A stretch of DNA of 64,000 nt from Pholiota molesta (GCA_014925825.1 JACGCK010000001.1:1302001-1366000); one strand, 5' to 3'. Counted from the stretch's first letter, positions 37,090-47,647 are shown. A program made the numbers and translations. The notes: generated by a model not told the origin, from the sequence alone.

Positions 37090-37198
37090 TGTCTTTTCCA
37101 CAAATTTTCACAATCTCTTTACAATCTCTCTCTCTTGCTCTTTTTTCCCCCAGTTATTCCCATTTTTTCCGTGATAACCTCTTATCTGATCCTTATCA

Positions 37199-38656
37199 AT
37201 GGCTGAAATTCCTCCTCCTGGTCATGGTGGTGGAGGCGATGCTCCTCCCCAGAATCCTCCGGGAGATGAACCACAGCCTCCTCCTTTGAGGATACGCCGT
37301 ACTCACGTCAGCCAGGAGGCAATCACACTGTTCAAGACGCTTCCGCTGTACAACAAGCTCGAGATCAACAAGAAGATCGAGCTCGAGAACATCGGCCGGA
37401 TGAACAAGAGCATTCATCACGCTCTCGACGCTGTCAACTACCCGACTGCGGGATCCGACGCGGCGTCTTTAATTACCGTCGTTGACGAAGAACTTGCCGA
37501 CCTTCTGGATGACAGCATCCGCGAACGCTACAAGGACATCCTTCCGATCTCCATCGTCAAATGGATTTCCGATACTCAAAAAGCTCAAGGTGAGACTCAA
37601 ATTTTATCGAAGAGATCTTCTGCGGAGCTGTCTTCGGACACGCACGCAAAATTGCTCGAGGCACGGATTGCCAAGCGTCGCTGTATGACGGGCGACGACA
37701 TTGTTCCCCGTGAATCCGGGAAGGCGGTGGAATTGATTTTCCCGCAGATTTTATTCGATACCGAGATTTCGGTTGCTATTCCTCTCCCTTTTTTCATTTA
37801 TCGCAATATGCGTTATATTATTGATCACCTGGGATCACTGCCCATGGTTAAATGCAATCCGTTGGATGGGACAACGAAAGGATTTTATATCATTGATGTC
37901 GAAAAGCTTTCCCTCACGCTCGGCAAAGAGCTTTCCATCGATTGCAGCGAGTGGGGACAAGCTGCCTTCCAGATGTTGCGTTTTCATCAGATGCGCGATG
38001 TCAAAGGCGCTAGCGGAGGTTTCTCCGAGTGGTATGCGATGCACTTTGACTTCTTTTTTAAATTAATAGATCGCGATGAATTTTATTCGGCCTGGAAAGC
38101 ATTAGAGCTCGAGCTTCGGCAAGAGTTCCGAAGCGAGAAAAAGGCTTTCTGCGCGACGCATTATGCGAACGCGTACGCCCTCGTCAAGGCCGAAAAGAAA
38201 ATTCTGGACAGAGTCCAGGCCTTGCAGGGTCAGGGAAAGCTGGCATCTTCGGATCGCCCTGGCTACTTCCCACCCCGCAGCGGCGGCAGTAACGGGAAGT
38301 TTTCCCGTCCTGGGAACACGTACACGTCCTCCCCTTCCTTTCCCTCCAGCAGCACGAAGAACTCCCTCCCTCCCTGCTGCATCCTCTGCGGCCAGAGAGG
38401 GCACACCGTCTTCACCCACTCGAACGACACAGGTCCCGCCTTTTTCGGCGACGGCAAGCCCACATGGGCACGATTCATCAACCGTTTCCTCCGCGCCACC
38501 GACAACCGTGAAATCTGCATCAAGTTCAATCTGCGCGGCGAGCGCTCTGCCTGTACCCACGCGAAAGGCGCCCGAGCACACATTTGCTCCTTCTGTGGCA
38601 AAGATTCCCATTTTGCCTTCTCCTGGACCTGCAGAACTTCCCCCCCCGACGCTTGA
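37199..38656 (+). CDS. Retroelement ORF1, Gag-like with cysteine/histidine knuckles
   Basis: This intron-free ORF of 485 residues begins MAEIPPPGHGGGGDAPP with a Gly/Pro-rich head. A helical, charged body follows (LFKTLPLYNKLEINKKIELENIG; FFFKLIDRDEFYSAWKALELELRQEFR). The C-terminal third is rich in Cys and His: CCILCGQRGHTVFTH and HICSFCGKDSHFAFSW are zinc-knuckle-like. By position it is the putative nucleocapsid protein of the element. The RT ORF overlaps its 3' end in another frame for up to 494 nt. No stop or frameshift breaks it. Confidence 0.75.
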   Translation: MAEIPPPGHGGGGDAPPQNPPGDEPQPPPLRIRRTHVSQEAITLFKTLPLYNKLEINKKIELENIGRMNKSIHHALDAVNYPTAGSDAASLITVVDEELADLLDDSIRERYKDILPISIVKWISDTQKAQGETQILSKRSSAELSSDTHAKLLEARIAKRRCMTGDDIVPRESGKAVELIFPQILFDTEISVAIPLPFFIYRNMRYIIDHLGSLPMVKCNPLDGTTKGFYIIDVEKLSLTLGKELSIDCSEWGQAAFQMLRFHQMRDVKGASGGFSEWYAMHFDFFFKLIDRDEFYSAWKALELELRQEFRSEKKAFCATHYANAYALVKAEKKILDRVQALQGQGKLASSDRPGYFPPRSGGSNGKFSRPGNTYTSSPSFPSSSTKNSLPPCCILCGQRGHTVFTHSNDTGPAFFGDGKPTWARFINRFLRATDNREICIKFNLRGERSACTHAKGARAHICSFCGKDSHFAFSWTCRTSPPDA

Positions 38657-40656
38657 GGAATTCCTCGCGGCCTCGAAATCCTTTCCTTTGCAATATACAG
38701 ATTTCTCGTCCACGATAGCACTTCGACCCGACTTCGACTCGTCTCAGCACCTCCACGAAGATATATTTTCCAAGATTGTTCATCCGTACAACACTGCTGC
38801 CTTCGAATCTTTTATGCTCAAACACGACATCTCCCACAACTACCCCTTGCTTGTATCGAATCTCCGTCATGGCTTCCCTCTCGGCCACATGCCTGAAATT
38901 CCCAAGACCATTATCATTCCCAACAATAAATCCTTTTCGGACCACCAGGACGTTATCCTGGAGTACCTCTACAAAGAGGTGCTCGCTGGTCGCATGTCCG
39001 GCCCATACACCAAAAGCGACGTCGAACGTATCCTTCGAGGGCCATTCGTCGCGTCGCCCATCATTGCTGTCGTCCAACCTCAATTCGGCGAGCCCGACAA
39101 GGTGCGGATCTGCCGTCATCTCTCCAAAAGCTCGAAAGATCACCCCTCCGTGAACTCCTTCATCTCGAAAGGGGATTTTCCTACAAAATTCGATACCGCG
39201 TCAAAGGTCGCCGACATCGTGAGTTTCTTCCCTGTGTTTTCACGTGCACTTCATTCCTCTGTACATCTTTGGATGTCCATACCCGCACCCATATGTCGCG
39301 TCCGAGTTTGCTCGACGCTCGTTACACAGGCTCATGCCTTCATCATTTCCTTCGGGCACAGGCTCATGCCTCGTTTCCTTCGGGAACAGGGTCTTCATAC
39401 CCTTTACGTGTCTTCATACACTTGCATTTCAATGCTGACGTCATCGTCGCTAGATCGCTCATGCGCCTCCTGGTACCCAGGCGTGTACCATGGACATTGC
39501 TAAGTTCCATCGCACCTGCCCTGTACATCCCTCGCACAAGCCTTGGCTTGTTGTCCAGGGTATGCCGGACGACTTTTACATCGACCATGCCCATCCTTTC
39601 GGCGTTGCATGCGCAAGCAGTAACTCGAGCATGACTGCCAACTCTTCCGTCGACATCTGGGAGGCCGAGCGCGTTCGCCCAGTTCTCAAATACGAAGATG
39701 ATTTGAAGGCCTTCCGTGTGCCTGTTCTCAATGGACCCTATGTCGACGGCGAGTATTCCTACGAATATGACAAGGCAGAGATGCTGCGTCGCATTGCTCC
39801 TCTTGGTATTCCGTGGCACAAAGACAAGGGCGACGATGCCTTTGTCTTCGTTACGAACTTCATTGGTTTCAGGTGGGATATTCCCAACAGAACCGTGGGC
39901 CTTCCCGAGAGAAAGCGCATAAAATTCCTCCAACGTGTTCGCCAGTTTATCGATCGGTTTTCCACACACCCATGCGAGCTTCTTGATATTCAGAAGTTAC
40001 ATGGCTCTCTCTGCCACGTCGCCTTCGTCTACATGGAGGGCCGCTCACACCTTGCATCCCTGTCGAATTTCACAAGCAAGTTCCCCATTAACATCGAATA
40101 TGCCACCCGCCACCCGCCGCCGTCAGTCATTACCGATCTCAAGTGGTGGCACGCCATGCTATCAAAGCCTGATGTTTACCGCGTGCTCCGCCCTCGGGGA
40201 GTCACCCAGGATCTCGGCCTTTTTGTCGACGCCTCGACTTCGTGGGGAATTGGAATCATCATAGGCGACGAGTGGACCGCATTCCGCCTCACTTCATCAT
40301 GGAAAGTTCCAGGCAGGGATATCTGCTGGCTCGAGACCATTGCTATTGAGCTCCTGGTATACTTTCTCGCGTCACGCCACCTTCACGATGTCCGTCTCCT
40401 CATCCACTCCGACAACAAAGGAACCATCGGCGCTCTCGACAAGGGCCGCAGCCGGAATCATTTCATCAACGCCTCCGTTGGGCGCACGTATGCTGTTTTA
40501 CTCCCTCTTTTTATTACTCCAGAATTCAAATATGTCGTTTCGGCCGCTAACCCGGCGGATCCTATCTCGCGCGGAGAACCAGGACCGTCGGCGTCGCACA
40601 TGACTCCTTCTTTTACGCTCCCAGATGAGCTTCGTCCTTGTTTTTCTTATGTATAG
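38163..40656 (+). CDS. Retroelement reverse transcriptase / RNase H, one intron
   Basis: Two exons, 38163-39218 and 39454-40656, give about 752 residues. The 235 nt intron has a GTGAGT donor and a CTAG acceptor, and joins KVADI to IAHAPPGTQACTMDIAKFHRT. Without splicing the frame stops at 39503, before the RT core is complete. RT motif A is near TMDIAKFHR and the YxDD-type site is KYEDDL near 39690. RNase H keeps four acidic positions: LFVDAS, WLETIAIELL, IHSDNKG and NPADPIS. The ATG at 38163 is the first in frame, but it lies inside ORF1; the useful protein may begin near 38590 after frameshifting or reinitiation. The frame looks undamaged. Confidence 0.82.
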
Positions 40657-42306
40657 TTTAGACCCTAATATATTTTCGGTGGCATGTGCTATCGAGAGGA
40701 ATGTGGGTGAGGCTCAAAAACCTTCACCGCGCCCCACATCTCCTCGAATTTTCAATCCTTATTCTCAATTTCAAACTGCTCATTCTGCTACTGTATCATT
40801 ACCTAAACGTCCTGTTACGTCTCCTCCGCATTCTGTAGATATTAAAGTTTCGTCGCATGCATCTGTACAAAACCGCAGCATTTTACCCTCCTTGGACTTT
40901 ATTCCTTCTCCCTCAGAAGCTTTCCCTCCGCATACCTCACTCTCTTATTCTCCTCCACCAAAAGCAGCCCCTAGCAACCCCTTCCCCATCGCCTCGTCAT
41001 CGTCATCCTTGATCCTCTCTTCTTCGAACGCTGGTCGCACCATCATCCCTCGGAAACCCAGAGCTGGTCGCGAGATCATTCCCAGCCCTCTTCGCCCACA
41101 CGTCGCTGCCGCCGATCGCTTATTTTTATGGGAAACACCTTTCGCCCTCGAACACCGTGCACACCTCCACTCGCTACTTCCCAGCTCTCTCGTTGACCCA
41201 GTCTTAATGACAATTCGTGGTGCTCTTGCTCCAGGCACAAAATCTTCATATGCCGCGGGTCTTCTTCGCTGGACACAATTTTGCGACAAACACGCAATTC
41301 CGGAGGAGAGCAGGATGCCCGCTTCATACGCCCTCATATGTGGTTTCATCGCCGAACACAAAGGCCTTCAGTCGGGTGGGACAATCAAGGGCTGGCTATC
41401 AGGCATTCGCAGCTGGCACCTTGTCAACCATGCACCATGGTATGGCGAGGACGACCCTTGGGTCGATTTCGCGCGCGCAACGGCAACCAAAGAAGGCGCA
41501 AAGCACAAGCGCCCTCTTCGTTCACCCGTTTCCATTGAACATCTATTGTTCCTTCGAAACGCCATCACATTGTCCGATCCCTTTCACGCTGCGGTCTGGG
41601 CAGTCGCGCTGTCCACGTTCTGGGGTTGTAGACGCCTCGGCGAGACCACCATTGCAGTAGAGGCCTCCTTTGACGCCTCGTATCATGTTCTTCGTTCTAC
41701 GTCGTATGTTTGCTTGCCAATTTTCACTTAAAATCCTCTGACATGATTCCTTTCTCAAGCATCCAATTTCGTGAGCTGCGTAATGGCACCCGTTCTGTGC
41801 ACTTCCGCATTCCCTGGACTAAAACGACGAAGAACGAAGGCGCTCTTGTTATCCTGACAGCCCGCGATGACAACCTCTGCCCACGATTTGCTCTCCAGAA
41901 CCATCTCCAGGTCAACCACGACATCCCGCCTTCGGCATCACTATTTGCATTCCGCACCGAAGATGGCGGCATTCGAAATATGGTCAAACACATATTTCTC
42001 AACTTCGTCATGTCAATCTGGAAGTCCGCATCCCTCGCCCACATACTCGGTCACAGCTTTCGGATTGGGGGCGCCGTCGAACTCCTGCTTGCAGGCGTAC
42101 CTCCTGAGATCGTGGCCGCAACTGGTGGCTGGACGTCACTCGCGTTCCTTTTGTATTGGCGTAGGATGGAAGAAATCCTTCCCATGAGCATCTCCAAAGC
42201 GTACAAGAAGAGTCATGTTGATGAGCTGGCGAAGATTTTCGAGGAATTCCGTAGCGGACAGCGTATCTCTCAAACCCTGCTTAATGATCTGTCATTATCC
42301 GTTTAA
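40625..42306 (+). CDS. Retroelement tyrosine recombinase, one intron
   Basis: Exons 40625-41703 and 41760-42306 give 541 residues plus stop. The 56 nt intron (GTATGT..CAAG) joins LRSTS to IQFRELRNG. The N-terminal part is Ser/Pro-rich. Next is a core-binding-like region (RGALAPGTKSSYAAGLLRWTQFC..GTIKGWLSGIRSWH). The catalytic domain has the first Arg in FWGCRRLGE, the H-x-x-R motif in LGHSFRIGGA, GGW, and the nucleophile Tyr in FLLYWRR. This is the integrase expected of DIRS/Ngaro elements, working by recombination of a circular DNA intermediate. Its ATG overlaps the end of the RT ORF by 32 nt in another frame. Confidence 0.88.
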
Positions 42307-42544
42307 CCTCTCACCTTTATCCTTATTCATATTTGCAGTTCCTTTATTCTTTATTTCTCCTACAGTCTCCTGTCCATAATTCCGTACCATTGCACCCATA
42401 GATGCCTTGTAATTTGCAGATGTATTCTAATTTCTAAATTGTAAAATTCACATGATGATGATTTACCGAGTTCACTCTGGTTGGGGTGTCAGTCTGGGCC
42501 TCCATACGCCTCGTCCAACCTGCCTGTTGTGAGTTTCACTCTGG

Positions 42545-42920
42545 TTGGCATGGCTGGTTTGGTCTTCGTCATCCGTAGGCCACAAACTGTCTTGTCCAGA
42601 CGCTCAGGTTTTCTCGGGCTTCTCAGACTTCAAAAAACATTGAAGGTCTGAAGACATCCGAACACGTGCCCGTTTGGTCATCCATCCGGCCCGGTTCGAC
42701 GCGGAACGCCTTTCGAACGCACGCCCATCGCTCCAGTCGAGGAGTCGCGCAAGGCGTCGCGTTCAAAGCACGGATTGATTCCGTTTTCCGCGAAGCCCGC
42801 GAAAACCCAGGCACAACACGAAAATCCTTTATTGGGATTCTCGTGCTCTTTCTTTCATTCTCACCTCTCCTTTTCTTTCACTCATTTCATTTGGGTGTCC
42901 AAGACACTGGAACTTATCTT
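42545..42920 (+). repeat. Retroelement terminal repeat B1 (376 bp)
   Basis: This unit begins TTGGCATGGCTGG and ends GGAACTTATCTT. It matches 43144-43519. It lies directly against A2, so B1 and A2 form one continuous block. Confidence 0.9.
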
Positions 42921-43117
42921 ATTCCGCGATGAGCCTGAAAGGCTCATCTTAGGATAAGATAAGGGAAGGGGCAGAACCCATCAACCTGTCACTTAGATAA
43001 GCTCTGTCAATGTAATAATCGTTCGATGAAAAAATCCTTTCTTCATCTCTCGATATTTGGGTTCTGCCACCTTTTGAGATTTCTGAGTCCTTAAAGTCCT
43101 CAAGACAAATTTTTTCG
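42921..43117 (+). repeat. Retroelement terminal repeat A2 (197 bp)
   Basis: This is the internal copy of A1 at 36893-37089. It follows B1 without a gap and is separated from B2 by 26 bp (43118-43143). Confidence 0.9.
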
Positions 43118-43143
43118 ACCCACCCACCTTCTCCCTTCAGTGT

Positions 43144-43519
43144 TTGGCATGGCTGGTTTGGTCTTCGTCATCCGTAGGCCACAAACTGTCTTGTCCAGAC
43201 GCTCAGGTTTTCTCGGGCTTCTCAGACTTCAAAAAACATTGAAGGTCTGAAGACATCCGAACACGTGCCCGTTTGGTCATCCATCCGGCCCGGTTCGACG
43301 CGGAACGCCTTTCGAACGCACGCCCATCGCTCCAGTCGAGGAGTCGCGCAAGGCGTCGCGTTCAAAGCACGGATTGATTCCGTTTTCCGCGAAGCCCGCG
43401 AAAACCCAGGCACAACACGAAAATCCTTTATTGGGATTCTCGTGCTCTTTCTTTCATTCTCACCTCTCCTTTTCTTTCACTCATTTCATTTGGGTGTCCA
43501 AGACACTGGAACTTATCTT
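43144..43519 (+). repeat. Retroelement terminal repeat B2 (376 bp), right end
   Basis: This is the second copy of B1 and marks the right boundary of the element. The host sequence resumes with ATCGTATCGTATCGT, a short tandem repeat. The open frame running from 43265 through B2 into FEX is accidental. Confidence 0.88.
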
Positions 43520-43609
43520 ATCGTATCGTATCGTTCACTGATTCTTGCGGCTAACTTCTGTCGCACCAAATGTTCAGTGGCAAATTCCTTACCTGAGCAT
43601 CTTGGTACG

Positions 43610-44833
43610 ATGGATGCACCGAAAACCCTCGATTTAAAAAACAAAGAGCCCTCCGTCCTGGAAGAGGAGACCCGTAGGGCGGAGAGCATCGACAGACCTC
43701 CCGATGCTGATGAGGGTATCACCCCATCCAAAATATACCCTCCTCTATCCTTTCCCGTCATCGCACTTCTCGCGCCGGCCTCAATTTTCGGAGTTCTTGC
43801 GCGTCTGGGGCTGATTGCTCTGATGTCCTATGACGGCCACAGCGTATTTCCGCTTGCCTATGTGCAGGCGGTGGGCTGCCTAATTATGGGTATGGGGTTA
43901 AGATTGAAAGAGCCCATTGGTAGGACGTGCGTCATGGTATCAACTTTCTTGACGAAATAAAACACTGATACTTCATTAGTTACGGCCCTTTATACACTGC
44001 GATTACAACAGGTCAATTTCGTTGCGCTCTGTACTCATTTCTTCCCACTCATACTGGTCTGATTCATACAGGGTTTTGTGGTTCGTTGACCACATTTTCC
44101 AGCTGGCATCTAGATATCTTTGATGCTTGGATAAACGCAGGCGAATTCAACCGTGGCGGATTTCGCGATGTTAGTTTTCTTGTTCACTCTACATCAACTT
44201 CTGATTATCACTACTTTTTAGTTTCTTGACGGCGTTGGAATCTCGGCAATTACTCTGTCACTCTCCTTAGCATCTCTTGCTTTTGGATACAATATTGCTT
44301 CAGTCCTAGAAGATTTCATCCCTTCTACACCGTTCCCAAGGCGGACTACTCGATACACCATATCCTGCCTTGCTACATTAACATATGCCGCAACAATTCT
44401 CGCGTACTTTCTACTACCTGCGAAACTCCGACATCAAGCGACAGCAGCCCTCCTATTCTCATTTCCAGGCGCCCTTACCCGATATCTGCTGTCAATAGGA
44501 CTCAATCGACGTCTCAAATCAGTTCCTCTAGGAACACTTACTGCGAATACACTTGGCACTGCATTACTAGCTGCGTTTCATGTTCTACAAAACATGAAAA
44601 GCCCAGTCTCACCCAATGCGTGTTCTATTTTACAAGGCTTGGACGATGGCTATTGCGGATGTTTAACTACTGTCAGTACTTTCGCTGCAGAAGTGCGGGA
44701 TTTTGATGCCCGTAGGGCCATCAGATATGCTTTTCTGAGTTGGGTTTTGGGACAGCTTATGATGGTCCTAATTTTTGGTACTTCAATATGGACCGGCAAA
44801 GCAAGCAAACTACCAACGTGTAGTTTTCAATAG
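43610..44833 (+). CDS. FEX1: Fluoride exporter, fused two-lobe FEX/CrcB
   Basis: FEX proteins export fluoride and protect the cell from fluoride toxicity. The chosen start at 43610 gives MDAPKTLDLKNKEPS and a polar cytosolic head. Lobe 1 has ASIFGVLARLGLIALMSYDG, YVQAVGCLIMGMGL and TTGFCGSLTTFSSWHLD. Lobe 2 repeats the pattern with FSFPGALTRYLLSIGLNRR, GTLTANTLGTALLAAFHVLQ and DDGYCGCLTTVSTFAAEV. The repeated GxCGxLTT motif with the conserved Arg and Asn positions in each lobe is the CrcB signature. There are at least three introns (near 43920-43980, 44010-44070 and 44170-44220). A retroelement ends about 90 bp upstream of the ATG and may alter its promoter. Confidence 0.92.
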
Positions 44834-45205
44834 ATCTTCCATCATTCAGAGATTACCAAGTACAAGATATTGACCTACTCCTAAGTGGTCGGTGCCTGCA
44901 CGGAGGGCACAATAGATATTAGATATACCAACGCTGCAGGTAATTTAATCAAAGAATTTCTCAAATGTTTCTCGCGAATTCAAAGATAATTCTTGGTAGA
45001 GTGCATGTACTACTTCAATAATATAGGAATAAATTGATACAGGTGGACAAAGGGTGGATTTCAAAACCTTGTCGATGGACGCGATATGGAAAGGCGATGT
45101 CTGATCTCGCGGCCTGGCCTGGTGATCGGAGTTGGAATCCTCGCCGCCGTTACTTGACCAAGGCAACACTCTGTCCTTCCGGAAGAACTCCTTCCAACCT
45201 TATAT
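44834..45205. other. Intergenic spacer FEX to CKB
   Basis: This 372 bp stretch carries the FEX 3' UTR and the CK2 beta promoter. No repeat, RNA gene or coding exon is recognised. Confidence 0.45.
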
Positions 45206-46978
45206 ATGGCTTCAAGACAGAAGGCGCCCGCTGACGATCCTCAACAGCCGGCTGCGGACGAGGAGGCCGTCAGTGGCACCGGCGAGGGCGACGAGATCAT
45301 GGACGAAGCAGAGGAGCAGGAAGATGGATATAGTGAGCCGTTTTCCCATCCCCATCGCTGTTAGCAGGGCGCCTGCTGGTAGGCTATAGCTCTACTCTGC
45401 GGTCTCTGCGCTGCGTTTCTAACGATGATCGGACTGACGATGGAATTTACTGCAGCCTCGTCGACACCGACGTCAACGTTGACATGGATCAGCTGGTTCT
45501 GCTCTCTGCCCGGGCACGAGTACTTCTGCGAGGTGACGGAGGACTTTATCGAGGACGACTTTAACCTCACGGGCCTGAACACAATGGTGCCATTCTGGAA
45601 GGAGGCGATGGAGATGGTGCTGGACGTTGAACCAGGTGTGGGTTCTTTTGCGGTCGTAAAACAGTTGGATGGCGTGTACTTATCCCCCCACTGAAGACGA
45701 AGATACCTCCAAGATCCCGGACGTTTCAATCATCGAATCATCTGCGGAAATGCTCTATGGTCTCGTGCATCAACGGTATATCCTTACGCGGGTCGGCTTG
45801 CAGGCAATGGTGCGCAGGAGCGTTGTATTTTTTCTGGAACATAAAATGATACTTCTTTGCATAGGCGGAAAAGTACGAAGCCGGTGTGTTCGGTACCTGC
45901 CCTCGAGTTTACTGTGTAGGCTGCAATGTCGTCCCATGTGGGCGTGTGGACATCCCGGGTAATGATACAGTGAAACTGTTCTGTCCAAACTGCAATGATA
46001 TATTCGTACCGCCCAGCAGCAGGTTCCAGGGTGTAGATGGTCAGTTCATCAGAATATTAACTATATTTCCAGCCGATAGCTCATGTTTTCTACCCAAAGG
46101 CGCGTTCTTCGGGACCACATTTGCTCATCTATTCTTCCAAACCTATCGCGAGCTTTCACCGGCGCCATTCTGGAAGGCGCCATCGGCTGGAGGATCACCC
46201 TTGTCCCCCCGAAGCGTGTCAGGAAGCAATGGATCGCGCACATCTCCCTTCGTCAATCCCAATCCCCATGGCGGACAAAAACGCGCTGCTGGGTACGTTT
46301 ACGTTCCAAGAATATATGGTTTCAAGGTCAGCGAGCGTGCTAAGAGCGGTCCGCGAATGCAATGGCTCCGACTGCGGCCGGAGAGCCCTGAAGAACTAGA
46401 CATGGTAGACTGGCGAGGCCGTTGGATTAATGAAGATGATGAATATGACGACGACGATGAGCCGGAGGACGAGGATCGGCGAATGGAGGACTTTGATCCT
46501 GTAAGATCACTTATTCGTATGATGCATTTGGTTTTACTCAGATAACCTGTGCAGGATGCGGTAGATGAAGACGATGACGACGAGGAAGAGGAGGAAGAGG
46601 AAGAGGGAGGCGCTGGGCCTTCACTGCCGAAAGCAGGGAAGGAAGCCGTCAAAGCTAGCAATGTACCACCGTCATCGTCCCCTGTTCATTCAGCGCGCAC
46701 GTCGCCGACAACATCTGGTGCGCCTCCCTCACAAGATAGCTCGTTAATCGATCTTTCCATTTACGCCTTCCCGTCGCTTAGGCAGGCACCCGGAGGGAAA
46801 GTGAAGGTAATGAGGCAGTGGGCGCCACAAAACGACTGGGCTGGCGCTGGTGTACTGCGCACGTTTGACGAATATGATGGACTGTATCTCATTTTTTGTA
46901 TCACGTTTTCTTTCTTTCGTTGCTCTCAACATTTATTATAGGCGTTTCAAGCCGAGCATATCAGGGGGACTAATGTAG
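45206..46978 (+). CDS. CKB1: Casein kinase 2 regulatory (beta) subunit
   Basis: The beta subunit dimerises through a zinc finger and assembles CK2 holoenzyme. The start at 45206 gives [20 protein letters not shown] and an acidic head. The first conserved block is [31 protein letters not shown] near 45485-45570. Then come [24 protein letters not shown] and [17 protein letters not shown], then [19 protein letters not shown]. The cysteines of CPRVYC and CPNC make the expected Zn site. [11 protein letters not shown] and [12 protein letters not shown] follow. The C-terminus is unusually long, very acidic (runs of D/E near 46440-46610) and Ser/Pro-rich. A last intron joins DEYDGL to [15 protein letters not shown] at 46978. 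The extended tail is common in basidiomycete CKB proteins but its role is unknown. Confidence 0.92.
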
Positions 46979-47161
46979 CAGATTAGATTAGATCCGAATT
47001 ATCAGCTACAACAGGAAACTGATTTCGGCAGAGCGCGGCATTGAAGTCGTGAGAAATAAACTGTACAGTACCTCAGCCTCTGGGAGCACGTGACTGATTC
47101 TCGGAAGCAAGTGAGAGATCTTTCGCAACGCTACCAACGACCCCGTCAAGACTTGAAGAAA

Positions 47162-47647
47162 ATGGCTCGTACCAGTGCGTAGTGCAAGATATCTGAGGAG
47201 ACCGAAATGCTGACGGTTTGAAATTGTGTGCTTTCAGACCTGCGTTACGGACCCAACCACGGCCACCCCACCACTCCCATCCCTAAGGCCGTGCGCCCCA
47301 GCCAGCGCAAGGGTGTGCAATCGACCAAGACCAAGTTTGTGCGGTCTGTGATCAGAGAGGTTGCTGGATTCTCTGCGTACGAGCGCCGGGTGATGGAATT
47401 GCTGAGGAACTCCAAGGTGCGAAGACTTGAATTCGTATTTTTACAGAGGAGTATATCTGATGTACATGCTACAGGATAAGAAGGCCAGAAAGCTGACCAA
47501 GAAGAGGGTGGGTTTATATTGCACGGCCGCAGATATGCAGGAACATGGATTGACGGAATTTTCTAGCTCGGGACACTCCTGCGCTCAAAACGCAAGCTCG
47601 AGGAGCTGTCGACGATCATCCAGGAGAGCAGGAGGACTGCGCACTAA
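47162..47647 (+). CDS. RPL36: 60S ribosomal protein L36 (eL36)
   Basis: Four exons give a protein of about 100 residues. MART joins NLRYGPNHGHPTTPIPKAVRPSQRKG, then TKTKFVRSVIREVAGFSAYERRVMELLRNSK, DKKARKLTKKR, and LGTLLRSKRKLEELSTIIQESRRTAH-stop. The REVxGFxxYERRxMELL core is diagnostic. The intron just after the start codon region is typical of ribosomal protein genes. Length and sequence fit eL36 fully. Confidence 0.96.

Larger units (their letters stand above)
36893..43519 (+). mobile_element. Tyrosine-recombinase retrotransposon (DIRS order, Ngaro-like), intact
   Basis: The 6.6 kb element is bounded by split direct repeats: A1 at the left end, and B1-A2-B2 at the right end. It carries three plus-strand ORFs: Gag-like, RT/RNase H and tyrosine recombinase. 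No aspartic protease, DDE integrase, primer-binding site or polypurine tract is evident, which rules out Ty1 or Ty3 types. Inverted termini of DIRS1 type and a methyltransferase domain are not seen. A1/A2 and B1/B2 look identical by eye, so the insertion is young. No target-site duplication is evident, as expected for tyrosine recombinase integration. It lies in the promoter region of the downstream fluoride exporter gene. Confidence 0.9.

Noticed and set aside
38102..39143. Two antisense frames of about 200 codons in the retroelement
   Set aside because: They lie opposite Gag and RT coding sequence, have odd composition and match no element protein.
40625..42306. Interpretation of the recombinase as a Crypton DNA transposon
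   Set aside because: It is linked in order to Gag-like and RT/RNase H ORFs and lies between the split repeats.
36893..43519. Interpretation as an LTR retrotransposon
   Set aside because: Repeats are split and unequal in arrangement, there is no protease or DDE integrase, and the integrase is a tyrosine recombinase.
43265..43609. N-terminal extension of FEX reading through repeat B2
   Set aside because: The same peptide is encoded by B1, so it is repeat sequence. The FEX family start fits the ATG at 43610.
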